The notes below the pieces were generated by a model, which was not told where the DNA came from, did not search any database, and worked only from the letters and a program-made list of their open reading frames with translations. From DASYYE01 sp035946955 (GTDB lineage Bacteria; Actinomycetota; Actinomycetes; Streptosporangiales; Streptosporangiaceae), in assembly GCA_035946955.1 (NCBI GenBank), contig DASYYE010000383.1, positions 1 to 6,474 on the forward strand: DNA of 6,474 nucleotides. The letters run 5' to 3'. Both the position numbers and the translations under genes were made by a program. Shown in pieces: positions 1 to 6,410 of this stretch (positions are counted from its first letter, which is position 1; the number at the start of each line of letters is the position of its first letter).

Positions 1-729
1 GACCAGATCCCCCAGGTGCTCGTCGTGGACGACGAGCTGAACATCCGTGAGCTCGTCCAGGTCGCGCTGAAGTTCCACGGGTGCGATGTCAGCGCCGCCG
101 CCACCGGCGCACAGGCGCTGCAGCAGGTGGCAACGGCCGCGCCGGACCTGATCGTGCTCGACGTTGTCCTGCCTGACCTCGACGGGTTCGAGGTCTGCCG
201 CCGCCTGCGGGCCGAAGGGAACGAGGTGCCGGTCATCTTCCTGACCGCGCGTGACACGTCCTCCGACACCGTGACCGGGCTCGCGCTGGGCGGCGACGAC
301 TATGTCACTAAGCCTTTTTCCGTGGAAGCGCTGGTGGCCCGGGTCCGTGCCGTGCTCCGCCGGGCCGCCCGGTCCACGGCAGGTGGCGGCCAGGCGCGGG
401 AGGAACCGCTGCGCGCGGGCGACCTCGAACTCGACGAGGCCCGGTGGCTGGTGCAGCGCGCCGGAGTGACCGTGGACCTGTCGCCCACTGAGTTCCGGCT
501 GCTGGCCTACCTCATGCGGCACCAGGGCAGGGTGCTCACCCGGGGTCAGCTGCTCGAGGAAGTCTGGGGGTGGGACTATGCGGGCCAGTCACAGATCGTC
601 GAGACCTATATCAGCTACCTGCGCCGTAAGCTCGACCACTGTGGGCCACCGCTGATCCACACCCAGCGCGGCGTGGGATATACCCTGCGCGCCCCACAGC
701 CGGACACGGCGGGCGGACCAGGCGCATGA
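1..729 (+). CDS. OmpR/PhoP-family response regulator (5' end outside window)
   Basis: DNA-binding response regulator of a two-component system; a cytoplasmic transcription factor activated by phosphorylation. Residues are numbered from the GTG codon at 16. A receiver domain (about 1-115) shows the acidic pair D5/D6, phospho-acceptor D49 (in VLDVVLPDLDGFE), switch T77 (FLTARD) and K99 (DDYVTKPFS). A winged-helix Trans_Reg_C domain (about 131-226) shows SPTEFRLL, the recognition-helix region VETYISYLRRKL and the wing HTQRGVGYTLR. The frame stays open to base 1 (D-Q-I-P-Q before the GTG), and no Shine-Dalgarno precedes that GTG, so translation most likely begins upstream and the gene is cut by the window edge. 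Its TGA overlaps the ATG of the downstream kinase (ATGA), indicating coupling. By recall it resembles mycobacterial PhoP more than MtrA or TrcR, but orthology is not claimed. Family call is firm; the regulon is unknown. Confidence 0.95.
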   Translation, partial: DQIPQVLVVDDELNIRELVQVALKFHGCDVSAAATGAQALQQVATAAPDLIVLDVVLPDLDGFEVCRRLRAEGNEVPVIFLTARDTSSDTVTGLALGGDDYVTKPFSVEALVARVRAVLRRAARSTAGGGQAREEPLRAGDLELDEARWLVQRAGVTVDLSPTEFRLLAYLMRHQGRVLTRGQLLEEVWGWDYAGQSQIVETYISYLRRKLDHCGPPLIHTQRGVGYTLRAPQPDTAGGPGA

Positions 730-2219
730 GCCCTGCGGGCCGGCTGTCGCTGCGTGCCCGGCTGCTCGTGCTGCTGGTGGCCGTGACCGCCGCATTCCTG
801 GTCATCATGGGCGGGGTGACCACCCTGGTCCTGACCCGGCGCCTCAACAGCCAGTTCAACACCGAACTGGTCGCGGCCACGGCCGACCCGATGCACTTGG
901 CGGGCAACAACGCCGGGTTCGTCGCGGAGGCGGTCCTGTTCCCGGGACGGCAGGTGGTCCCGCTCACCCCAGGCAGCCCGGAGGACGGCGGACTACGGCA
1001 GGTGGCGAGCCAGCTATCAGCACGGCAGTTCGTGCGTGTCGGCCGACTGCGGCCGTTCAACCTGACGCTGGCCGACGGCACCAGGGTCAGGGCAATGGAA
1101 CGGGTCATTCTCACCAGCCGGCTGCCCGGGGTGGCACCCGGGCCTGGGCGGGCGCTTGTACTCGTGGCCAGGCCGTTGTCAGCCCTGGCCGCACAGGTCA
1201 ACGGCGTGGTGGTGACCGAGCTCATCACGGGTGGTGCCCTGCTGCTCGTGCTCGCCCTGGGCGGCCGGTGGCTCATTGGCCGTGGGCTCGCGCCGCTGAG
1301 CGACATGGCGGAGACCGCGCAGCGGATCACGGCCCACGCGGATCTGGACGCCCGCATGCCGGATGCGGACGACCAGACCGAGGTAGGCCGGCTCGGGACC
1401 GCCATCAACTCCATGCTCGACCAGATCCAGCAGGCGTTCGGGGCGCGGCTGCGCTCGGAGCGGAAGGTGCGGCAGTTCGCTGCCGACGCCTCCCACGAAC
1501 TGCGGACACCACTGACCACGATCCGCGGCTACGCGGAGCTCTACCGGCAGGGCGCGCTGGGCGACGGCCAGCTCCCTGACGCGATGCGCCGAATCGAGCA
1601 GGAGGCCAGGCGCATGAGCACCCTGGTCGCTGAATTGCTGGAGCTGGCCAGGCTGGACCGCACGTCATCGCTGGACCTGACCGAGACCGACCTCGCTGTG
1701 CTGGTCCGCGACGCGGTCGCCGACGCCCGTGCGGTGGAGCCGGCACGGCCCATCGAGCCGCAGGCCCCTGACCAGCTGCTGGCCATGGTGGACGAGGCCA
1801 GGATCCGGCAGGTGCTGGCGAACCTGCTCGGCAATGTCCGCGAGCACACACCGACAGCCACCCCAACCGTGGTCCGGCTCGCCGAAGTGGCCGGGGCGGT
1901 GGTGCTGGAGGTCACCGACCAGGGCCCCGGCATGTCGGCTGATGACGCAGCGCACGCGTTCGACCGTTTCCACCGCGGCAGCGGCGGGGACGACACCAAC
2001 GGCACCCGCCGTACCGGTGGTAGCTCTGCAAGCGGGGACGGAGTGAGCCCGGACGGCAGTGGCGCATGCCCGCCACCCATGCACGAAAGCGGGGGCAGCG
2101 GGCTGGGACTGGCGATCGTGCAGGCCATCGCCCAGGCTCACGGCGGCGAGGCGACGCTCCAGTCAGAGCCTGGCCGCGGCACCCGGATCACCGTCTGGCT
2201 GCCCGCGGCTGCCACCTAG
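726..2219 (+). CDS. Sensor histidine kinase, partner of the upstream regulator
   Basis: Membrane-bound sensor kinase of 497 residues that should autophosphorylate on histidine and pass phosphate to the adjacent regulator. In order: a transmembrane helix at about 11-36; an extracytoplasmic sensor of about 120 residues (40-158) with no cysteines and no fold I recognise; a second helix at about 160-183; a HAMP linker to about 240; a HisKA domain with H257 in SHELRTPL; and a HATPase_c domain with the N box (NLLGNVREHTP, N366/N370), G1 (DQGPGM, 398-403), F box (FDRFHRG, 412-418), G2 (GGSGLGLAIV, 456-465) and GRGT (483-486). All catalytic motifs are intact. About 38 residues lie between the F box and G2, where roughly 10 are usual. 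The extra segment is rich in Gly, Ser, Asp and Pro and lies in the ATP lid. The ATG overlaps the regulator's stop, with only a weak purine-rich sequence upstream, which fits translational coupling. The signal sensed cannot be told. Confidence 0.95.
   Translation: MSPAGRLSLRARLLVLLVAVTAAFLVIMGGVTTLVLTRRLNSQFNTELVAATADPMHLAGNNAGFVAEAVLFPGRQVVPLTPGSPEDGGLRQVASQLSARQFVRVGRLRPFNLTLADGTRVRAMERVILTSRLPGVAPGPGRALVLVARPLSALAAQVNGVVVTELITGGALLLVLALGGRWLIGRGLAPLSDMAETAQRITAHADLDARMPDADDQTEVGRLGTAINSMLDQIQQAFGARLRSERKVRQFAADASHELRTPLTTIRGYAELYRQGALGDGQLPDAMRRIEQEARRMSTLVAELLELARLDRTSSLDLTETDLAVLVRDAVADARAVEPARPIEPQAPDQLLAMVDEARIRQVLANLLGNVREHTPTATPTVVRLAEVAGAVVLEVTDQGPGMSADDAAHAFDRFHRGSGGDDTNGTRRTGGSSASGDGVSPDGSGACPPPMHESGGSGLGLAIVQAIAQAHGGEATLQSEPGRGTRITVWLPAAAT
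1977..2101 (+). repeat. 8-bp direct repeats bounding the kinase ATP-lid insert
   Basis: GGCAGCGG occurs at 1977-1984 and again at 2094-2101, 117 bp apart (exactly 39 codons). The copies bound the low-complexity lid segment of the kinase. Removing one copy plus the interval would keep the frame and join FHRG to SGLGL. The repeats could mark expansion or contraction by slippage, or could be chance in Gly/Ser codons of a GC-rich gene. Confidence 0.35.
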
Positions 2220-2262
2220 TGCCCAGGATGGGGTCACGCTGCCCCCTGCGCGCCTCCTGGCA
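2220..2262 (+). terminator. Candidate hairpin terminator after the kinase gene
   Basis: Immediately after the TAG at 2217-2219, TGCCCAGGA (2220-2228) can pair with TCCTGGCA (2255-2262), leaving one bulged C. Inside it, GGGG (2230-2233) can pair with CCCC (2242-2245) around an 8-nt loop, with an unpaired stretch on the 3' side. No U-tract follows; the sequence runs into an AT-rich segment. Actinobacterial terminators often lack a U-tract, so the position makes this plausible, but the stem is imperfect. Confidence 0.4.
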
Positions 2263-2313
2263 ATAATGCGGGGTTTCTATACCATAATCATTCTTTAGCA
2301 GGAAAGTTATTGC
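2257..2313 (+). promoter_or_regulatory. AT-rich island with inverted repeat; candidate promoter region of the secreted-protein gene
   Basis: Bases 2261-2310 are 34% G+C (17 of 50) in a sequence that is otherwise around two-thirds G+C. A perfect 7-bp inverted repeat, GCAATAA (2260-2266) and TTATTGC (2307-2313), brackets the island. A loose sigma-70-like pair can be read as CTGGCA (2257-2262), 17 bp, TACCAT (2280-2285); the latter fits the actinobacterial TANNNT pattern. The -35 matches consensus at 4 of 6 positions and overlaps the hairpin arm, so the exact promoter is a guess. That the island serves as the upstream control region is better supported by its composition and position. Confidence 0.35.
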
Positions 2314-2315
2314 GG

Positions 2316-2358
2316 TGACCACCCTCGGGTAATACGCTCCCACTCGCTTGACCACCCT
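2316..2358 (+). repeat. Direct repeat TGACCACCCT x2, candidate operator
   Basis: TGACCACCCT is present at 2316-2325 and 2349-2358, 33 bp apart, which is about three helical turns. In addition CTTGACC (2347-2353) has an inverted mate GGTCAAG at 2388-2394. OmpR-class regulators bind tandem direct repeats, usually with closer spacing, so these are candidate binding sites for the adjacent regulator or another factor. No protein is assigned from sequence alone. Confidence 0.3.
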
Positions 2359-2450
2359 GCACGTCCGCAATCTGGCTGCCCGGACCAGGTCAAGGAGTTG
2401 TGGCCCCCTGGACCCGGGTCGCTGGTGCCCGGCGGCCAGAAAACCCCTAC

Positions 2451-2457
2451 GAAAGGG
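2451..2457 (+). promoter_or_regulatory. Ribosome binding site that decides the start of the secreted protein
   Basis: GAAAGGG ends 5 nt before the ATG at 2463. This favours that start over an in-frame GTG at 2400, whose AAGGAG (2392-2397) lies only 2 nt away and which would add 21 residues in front of a textbook signal peptide. CCCT (2445-2448) could pair with AGGG (2454-2457), but a 4-bp stem is too weak to claim regulation. Confidence 0.6.
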
Positions 2458-2462
2458 CTCTG

Positions 2463-4139
2463 ATGCTCAAACGTTTGCTGCCCGCAGCCGCGGCCTGTGC
2501 CGTGGCCACGTTTGGAATCACCGCCACGGCACAAGCGCAACAGGTGAACACAGCACCGTCCCTGCACGCCAAAGTGGTCAACTTGCACGCCGCGTACCTC
2601 GCCGCACTCCCGCACGCGCGGGTAGGCAAGATCACCGGCATCGTGTACGCGCGTCACAAGCAGCCACAGGCTGGTGGGCGCCAGCCTGCCAACGGGAGGC
2701 ACGCGGCCTGTACCGAGCCGAACTGTGCGCTGCCGTATCACGGCGGCCCGGTCCAGGTCACCCCGCACGTCTACCTGCTGCTGTGGGGGCCGAACTGGTC
2801 TTCGGACCCCGCGCAGGAGGCCAGTGCCGCCTACCTGGAGAGCTTCTATAAGGGCCTCGGTGTAGCGCCGGAGGACGTTTGGTCCACGCTCACCTCCCAG
2901 TACGGAGATGGCAGCGGCAGCCCCACCTTTGGCTCATCGGTGTTCATGGGCACCAGCATCGACGCCAGCACCCCGCCCAAGGGCGCGACTCAGGCCCAGA
3001 TCCAGACCGAGGCGCAGGTGCTCGCGAACAAGCTGAATATCACAGACCTCACCGACGCCCAGATCGTGGTGGCCACACAGTCCGGCACCTGCCCGCAGAA
3101 TTTCGCCGCTTCATGCAATGGCACGAGCGGGACCTACTGCGGGTGGCACGCCTACGCGCCCACCGCACCACAGGTGCCATACACCAACCTGCCCTACATG
3201 CCTGACGCGGGCGGTAACTGCGGCCAGTTCGCGGTGCAGAACCAGTGGGATGGCTTCTCGATCGTCGGCGGCCACGAGTACACGGAGTCGATCACGGACC
3301 CGGCGGCTGGCAACGGCTGGATCGACACGGCCGACACCGGCGGCGGCGAGATCGGCGACAAGTGCGCCTGGATCGACCCGGTGACCCACAACGCCAACCT
3401 CAGCAAGGTGACGCTGTCCACCGGAACGTTCGCGATGCAGCCGCTGTTCAGCAACAAGGCCCTGTCCAATTACAACGACGGCTGTGTCATGTCGCCGACG
3501 CAGGACACGGTCTCGGTCACCAACCCGGGCATCCAGAGTGTCTCCATTGACGGCAATCTGAGCCTTCAGGTCAGCGGCACCTCCAGCGCCGGGCTCGCCC
3601 TCAACTGGAGCGCGAACGGCCTGCCCACAGGTCTGACCATGAACACCAGCGGCCTGATCACCGGCCATCCGACCAAGGCCACCACCTACACTTCAGCGGT
3701 CACGGCCACCGACTCGACCGGGGCGTCCGACACAGCGAGCGTCTTCTGGACGGTCAACCCGCTGACCGGCAAGCCGATCATCGGCGACCACGGGCTCTGC
3801 CTCGACGACTCGGGCGCGAGCACGGTCAACGGCAACAAGATCGACATCTACAGGTGCAACGGGACCGGTTCCCAGGACTTCACCTTCAAAAACCGTGCGC
3901 TGATCGTGTTCGGGAAGTGCCTCTCGGACGCGACCTGGGGCGGCACAGGCGCACCGGTGCTGCTCTGGGACTGCAACAACAAGGCGGTCGAGCAGTGGAC
4001 GCACACGACCACCGGTGAGTACGTGAACGCGCACAACAACCTCTGCATAACCGACCCGAGCGCCTCCACCGTGCTCGGCACGGCCGTGCTGCTCCGCACC
4101 TGCCGCGCCGAAAAGGACCAGAAGTGGAGCCTGCCATAA
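2463..4139 (+). CDS. Secreted EXORDIUM-like/HExxE protein with Ig-like domain and ricin-type beta-trefoil lectin
   Basis: Predicted exported protein of 558 residues; function unknown. A Sec signal peptide (MLKRLL, then an Ala-rich core) ends near AQA|QQ at residue 25. Residues about 90-345 form a domain with YHGGPV (92-97), HVYLLLWGPNW (102-112), GGHEYTESITDP (269-280) and GEIGDKCAW (295-303). From memory of the family, plant EXORDIUM/Phi_1 proteins share this order: YHxG, a (L/I)xWYG strand, a late HELAE-like TNP segment and EIGDxC. H271, E272 and E275 could bind metal, but catalysis is unproven. Residues about 346-433 are an Ig-like He_PIG-type domain (GLPTGLTMNTSGLITGHP). Residues about 434-558 are a ricin-type trefoil with QDF (471-473), EQW (510-512) and QKW (553-555), and cysteines 446/465, 486/504 and 528/547 spaced as one pair per lobe. 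The trefoil suggests glycan binding outside the cell. No membrane anchor or sortase motif follows, so release is likely. Domain calls for Ig and trefoil are good; the EXORDIUM link is inference. Confidence 0.9.
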   Translation: MLKRLLPAAAACAVATFGITATAQAQQVNTAPSLHAKVVNLHAAYLAALPHARVGKITGIVYARHKQPQAGGRQPANGRHAACTEPNCALPYHGGPVQVTPHVYLLLWGPNWSSDPAQEASAAYLESFYKGLGVAPEDVWSTLTSQYGDGSGSPTFGSSVFMGTSIDASTPPKGATQAQIQTEAQVLANKLNITDLTDAQIVVATQSGTCPQNFAASCNGTSGTYCGWHAYAPTAPQVPYTNLPYMPDAGGNCGQFAVQNQWDGFSIVGGHEYTESITDPAAGNGWIDTADTGGGEIGDKCAWIDPVTHNANLSKVTLSTGTFAMQPLFSNKALSNYNDGCVMSPTQDTVSVTNPGIQSVSIDGNLSLQVSGTSSAGLALNWSANGLPTGLTMNTSGLITGHPTKATTYTSAVTATDSTGASDTASVFWTVNPLTGKPIIGDHGLCLDDSGASTVNGNKIDIYRCNGTGSQDFTFKNRALIVFGKCLSDATWGGTGAPVLLWDCNNKAVEQWTHTTTGEYVNAHNNLCITDPSASTVLGTAVLLRTCRAEKDQKWSLP

Positions 4140-4154
4140 CCACGCACTGACTGC

Positions 4155-4185
4155 AGGGGCCTGCCGCGCGCAGCGGCAGGCCCCT
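4155..4185. terminator. Bidirectional terminator hairpin between convergent genes
   Basis: A perfect 13-bp inverted repeat, AGGGGCCTGCCGC (4155-4167) and GCGGCAGGCCCCT (4173-4185), encloses the 5-nt loop GCGCA. It lies 16 bp after the stop of the secreted-protein gene and 24 bp from the stop of the convergent Fe-S gene. A short CTTGG follows on the plus strand, so there is no real U-tract. The long GC-rich stem in a convergent gap strongly suggests a terminator serving both strands. Confidence 0.8.
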
Positions 4186-4208
4186 CTTGGCACCCGCAGG
4201 CTGGGGGG

Positions 4209-6356
4209 TCAGGAGGCGGGGTTGTCCGGGGTGCTGTCGGAGCCGGGCGCGGGGAACACGGAGCGGGCGAGCACCTGGGCTACGTCCACGACCTCCAGAG
4301 AGTCCTTGGCCTCTCCGGAGGCCTTTTTCGCGGCCAGCGCATCGCCCAGCATGACCAGGCAGTAAGGGCAGGCGGTCGAGAGTGTGTCAGGGTCGGTACC
4401 CAGTGCCTCGTCCATCCGCTCGGTGTTGATCCGCTTGCCGATCCGCTCCTCCATCCACATGCGGGCCCCGCCGGCCCCGCAGCAGAAGCTCCGCTGCTTG
4501 CACCGGTGCATCTCCTGCGCCTGTGCCCCTGGCACCTGCTCGATGATCTCCCGCGGCGGCGTGTACACCTTGTTGTGCCTGCCCAGGAAACACGGGTCGT
4601 GGTAGGTCACCTTCTCATCGACCCGGTTCACCGGCGTGAGCTTGCCCTGGGCCACCAGCCGCGACAGCAACTGGGTGTGGTGTATGACCTCGTAGTTCCC
4701 GCCGAGCTGCGGGTACTCGTGGGCGAGGGTGTTGAAGCAGTGCGGGCACGTCGCTACGACCGTCTTGGCCCCGGCCTCGTTGAGGGTCTCGATGTTGGCC
4801 TGGGCCAGCATCGAGTACACGAACTCGTTGCCCAGCCGCCGTGCCGGGTCGCCGCTGCACGTCTCCGCCGGCCCGAGCACCGCGAACCCCACCCCGGCCG
4901 CGTGCAGCAATTGCGCGACCGCCTTGGTGGTCCGCTTGGCGCGGTCCTCCAGTGCGCCCGCGCAGCCGACCCAGAACAGGTACTCCACGTCGTCGCCGAT
5001 CCGGCCATCCACGACCGGCACCTCGAAGTCCAGTTCAGTCATCCACTCCGCGCGCCGGGCCGCGCCCATGCCCCACGGGTCACCCTTGCTCTCCAGGTTC
5101 TTCAGCATCCCGGCGGCCTCGGAGGGGAACGCCGACTCGATCAGCACCTGGTGACGCCGCATGCCCGAGATGTGGTCGAGGTGCTCGATGTCCACCGGGC
5201 ACTCGTTCACGCACGCACCACAGTTCGTGCAGGACCACAGGACATCCGGGTCGATCACGCCGTGTGCGGTTGAGTCGCCCACGAGCGGGCGGTTGGCCTC
5301 TTCCTTGACGGCTTCAGGGAGTCGTTCCCGTTCCTCGTCACTGGCAGCCAGCGTCCAGGGGGCCTTGGCGAGGGCATGGTCGCGCAGGTCGAGGATGATC
5401 ATCTTGGGAGACAGCGGCTTGCCGGTCACCCAGGCCGGGCACTGCGACTGGCAGCGCCCGCACTCCGTACAGGTGCCCAGGTCGAGCATGCCCTTCCAGG
5501 TGAGGTCCTCGATCTTGCCCAAGCCGAAGACGTCCGCGTCCGGGTCCGCCTCCTCGAAGTCCAGCACCTTGCCGGCAGAGCGCATCGGCTCCAGTGGCCC
5601 AAGACCATCCGGCCGCCGGGAGAACAGCACGTTCAGCGGCGCGAGGCCGATATGGAGGTGCTTTGAGTAGGAAATAAAGACGAGGAACGCCATGACCACG
5701 CCGATCTGCGCGAGCAGCCCGACGGTCTCGACCACCTTGTTGGCCCCGGTGCCGAGCGGCGCCAGCCAATGGCCCACGAGCTGCGACGCGAATGCCCCAT
5801 GGGGGTAGGGGAAGTCGCCGGTGTTGATCTGCGCCCCCCGGTACAGCAGCAGTGTGGCAACGACCAAGAAGATCATTCCCAAAACAGCCCAGGCGGCGCT
5901 GTTGTGCGAGCCAGCAAAACGCGACTTGCGGCCGGCCCTCTTCGGGTCGGACCGGAGCCGGATCACCGTGAAGACCACCAAGGCGGCCAGCACCGCGACC
6001 GCGAACAGGTCCTCGATGAAGCCGATGACCGCGAGGTGACCAATGCCAGGGATCGCGAACCTGGCGCTGAACAGGTCGCCGTATGCCTCAATGATGGTCA
6101 GGAGCAGCACGATGAAGCCCCAGAACGTCAGCGCGTGCGCAATCCCAGGCACCGACCATTTCAGCAGCTTGCGCTGGCCGAGAACCTCGGTCGCCTCCAC
6201 CCGGGCGTCACGGCCAGGGTGTTCCCGGACCGCGGCGATGCGCTCCGGCGCGGGCTGCCCCGCGGTTCCGAGCCGGTAGAGGAACCAGGAGCGGCGCCCG
6301 GCTAGCCCGAACGCGGCCACGGTCAGCACCAGCCCGATCACGATACGCAGAACCAC
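4209..6356 (-). CDS. etfD: Membrane Fe-S oxidoreductase, EtfD-like (electron transfer flavoprotein to quinone)
   Basis: Predicted membrane iron-sulfur oxidoreductase of 715 residues. The family includes mycobacterial EtfD (Rv0338c), which takes electrons from EtfBA in fatty-acid beta-oxidation and is thought to pass them to the quinone pool. The N-terminal part (1-235) has about five membrane helices (near 3-19, 71-92, 107-134, 154-171, 211-230) with candidate heme-ligand histidines such as H74, H196, H233 and H235, as in NarI/DsrM-type anchors. Two [4Fe-4S] motifs follow: C296/C299/C302/C306 and C376/C379/C382/C386. Two HdrB-like CCG domains come next: C465, C500, C537/C540, with TC instead of CC at 499-500; and C589, C625/C626, C663/C666, complete. 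The protein ends about 50 residues after the last cysteine; the mycobacterial protein is, by recall, longer (about 880). The GTG start is supported by AGGAGGT four bases upstream. No etfBA genes are visible here. Family is firm; the EtfD name is likely but rests on remembered similarity. Confidence 0.9.
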   Translation of the reverse strand: MVLRIVIGLVLTVAAFGLAGRRSWFLYRLGTAGQPAPERIAAVREHPGRDARVEATEVLGQRKLLKWSVPGIAHALTFWGFIVLLLTIIEAYGDLFSARFAIPGIGHLAVIGFIEDLFAVAVLAALVVFTVIRLRSDPKRAGRKSRFAGSHNSAAWAVLGMIFLVVATLLLYRGAQINTGDFPYPHGAFASQLVGHWLAPLGTGANKVVETVGLLAQIGVVMAFLVFISYSKHLHIGLAPLNVLFSRRPDGLGPLEPMRSAGKVLDFEEADPDADVFGLGKIEDLTWKGMLDLGTCTECGRCQSQCPAWVTGKPLSPKMIILDLRDHALAKAPWTLAASDEERERLPEAVKEEANRPLVGDSTAHGVIDPDVLWSCTNCGACVNECPVDIEHLDHISGMRRHQVLIESAFPSEAAGMLKNLESKGDPWGMGAARRAEWMTELDFEVPVVDGRIGDDVEYLFWVGCAGALEDRAKRTTKAVAQLLHAAGVGFAVLGPAETCSGDPARRLGNEFVYSMLAQANIETLNEAGAKTVVATCPHCFNTLAHEYPQLGGNYEVIHHTQLLSRLVAQGKLTPVNRVDEKVTYHDPCFLGRHNKVYTPPREIIEQVPGAQAQEMHRCKQRSFCCGAGGARMWMEERIGKRINTERMDEALGTDPDTLSTACPYCLVMLGDALAAKKASGEAKDSLEVVDVAQVLARSVFPAPGSDSTPDNPAS

Positions 6357-6360
6357 ACCG

Positions 6361-6367
6361 ACCTCCT
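6361..6367 (-). promoter_or_regulatory. Strong Shine-Dalgarno of the Fe-S oxidoreductase gene
   Basis: On the minus strand AGGAGGT is followed by CGGT and then the GTG start at 6356. The near-perfect match to the anti-Shine-Dalgarno fixes this GTG. The next in-frame GTG (codon 6) lies 19 nt from the site, too far to use it well. Confidence 0.8.
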
Positions 6368-6380
6368 GTGTTTGCGCCCT

Positions 6381-6410
6381 GCTAGTCCTCGCTCGGCTAG
6401 TCCTCGCTCG
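6381..6410. repeat. 15-bp perfect tandem repeat upstream of the Fe-S gene
   Basis: GCTAGTCCTCGCTCG occurs twice head to tail (6381-6395 and 6396-6410). Each copy holds CTAG, a tetranucleotide usually scarce in GC-rich actinobacteria. Read on the minus strand, each copy contains AGC GAG GAC TAG in one frame, so the duplication also doubles an in-frame stop codon (6397-6399 and 6382-6384). Confidence 0.85.

Noticed and set aside
16..18. GTG at 16 as the true start of the response regulator
   Set aside because: The frame is open to the window edge, no Shine-Dalgarno precedes it, and receiver domains normally have several residues before the first beta strand.
611..1519. 302-codon open frame on the minus strand across the histidine kinase gene
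   Set aside because: It is antisense to a kinase with all motifs intact, has a Ser/Arg/Ala-rich low-information sequence, and is the usual shadow of GC-rich codon bias.
2188..2370. 60-codon minus-strand frame in the kinase/secreted-protein gap
   Set aside because: No ribosome binding site or recognisable domain; it spans the AT-rich control region and the kinase 3' end, and is probably chance.
2400..2462. Upstream in-frame GTG start adding 21 residues to the secreted protein
   Set aside because: It would place a long Arg-rich stretch before a complete signal peptide, and its AAGGAG is only 2 nt from the GTG; the ATG at 2463 has a better-spaced site.
3111..3668. 185-codon minus-strand open frame opposite the secreted-protein gene
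   Set aside because: Antisense to the HEYTE and Ig-like regions, with no recognisable motif or own ribosome binding site seen.
4506..5273. 255-codon plus-strand open frame opposite the Fe-S oxidoreductase
   Set aside because: It lies wholly antisense to well-conserved cysteine motifs and shows no recognisable domain; a GC-bias shadow.
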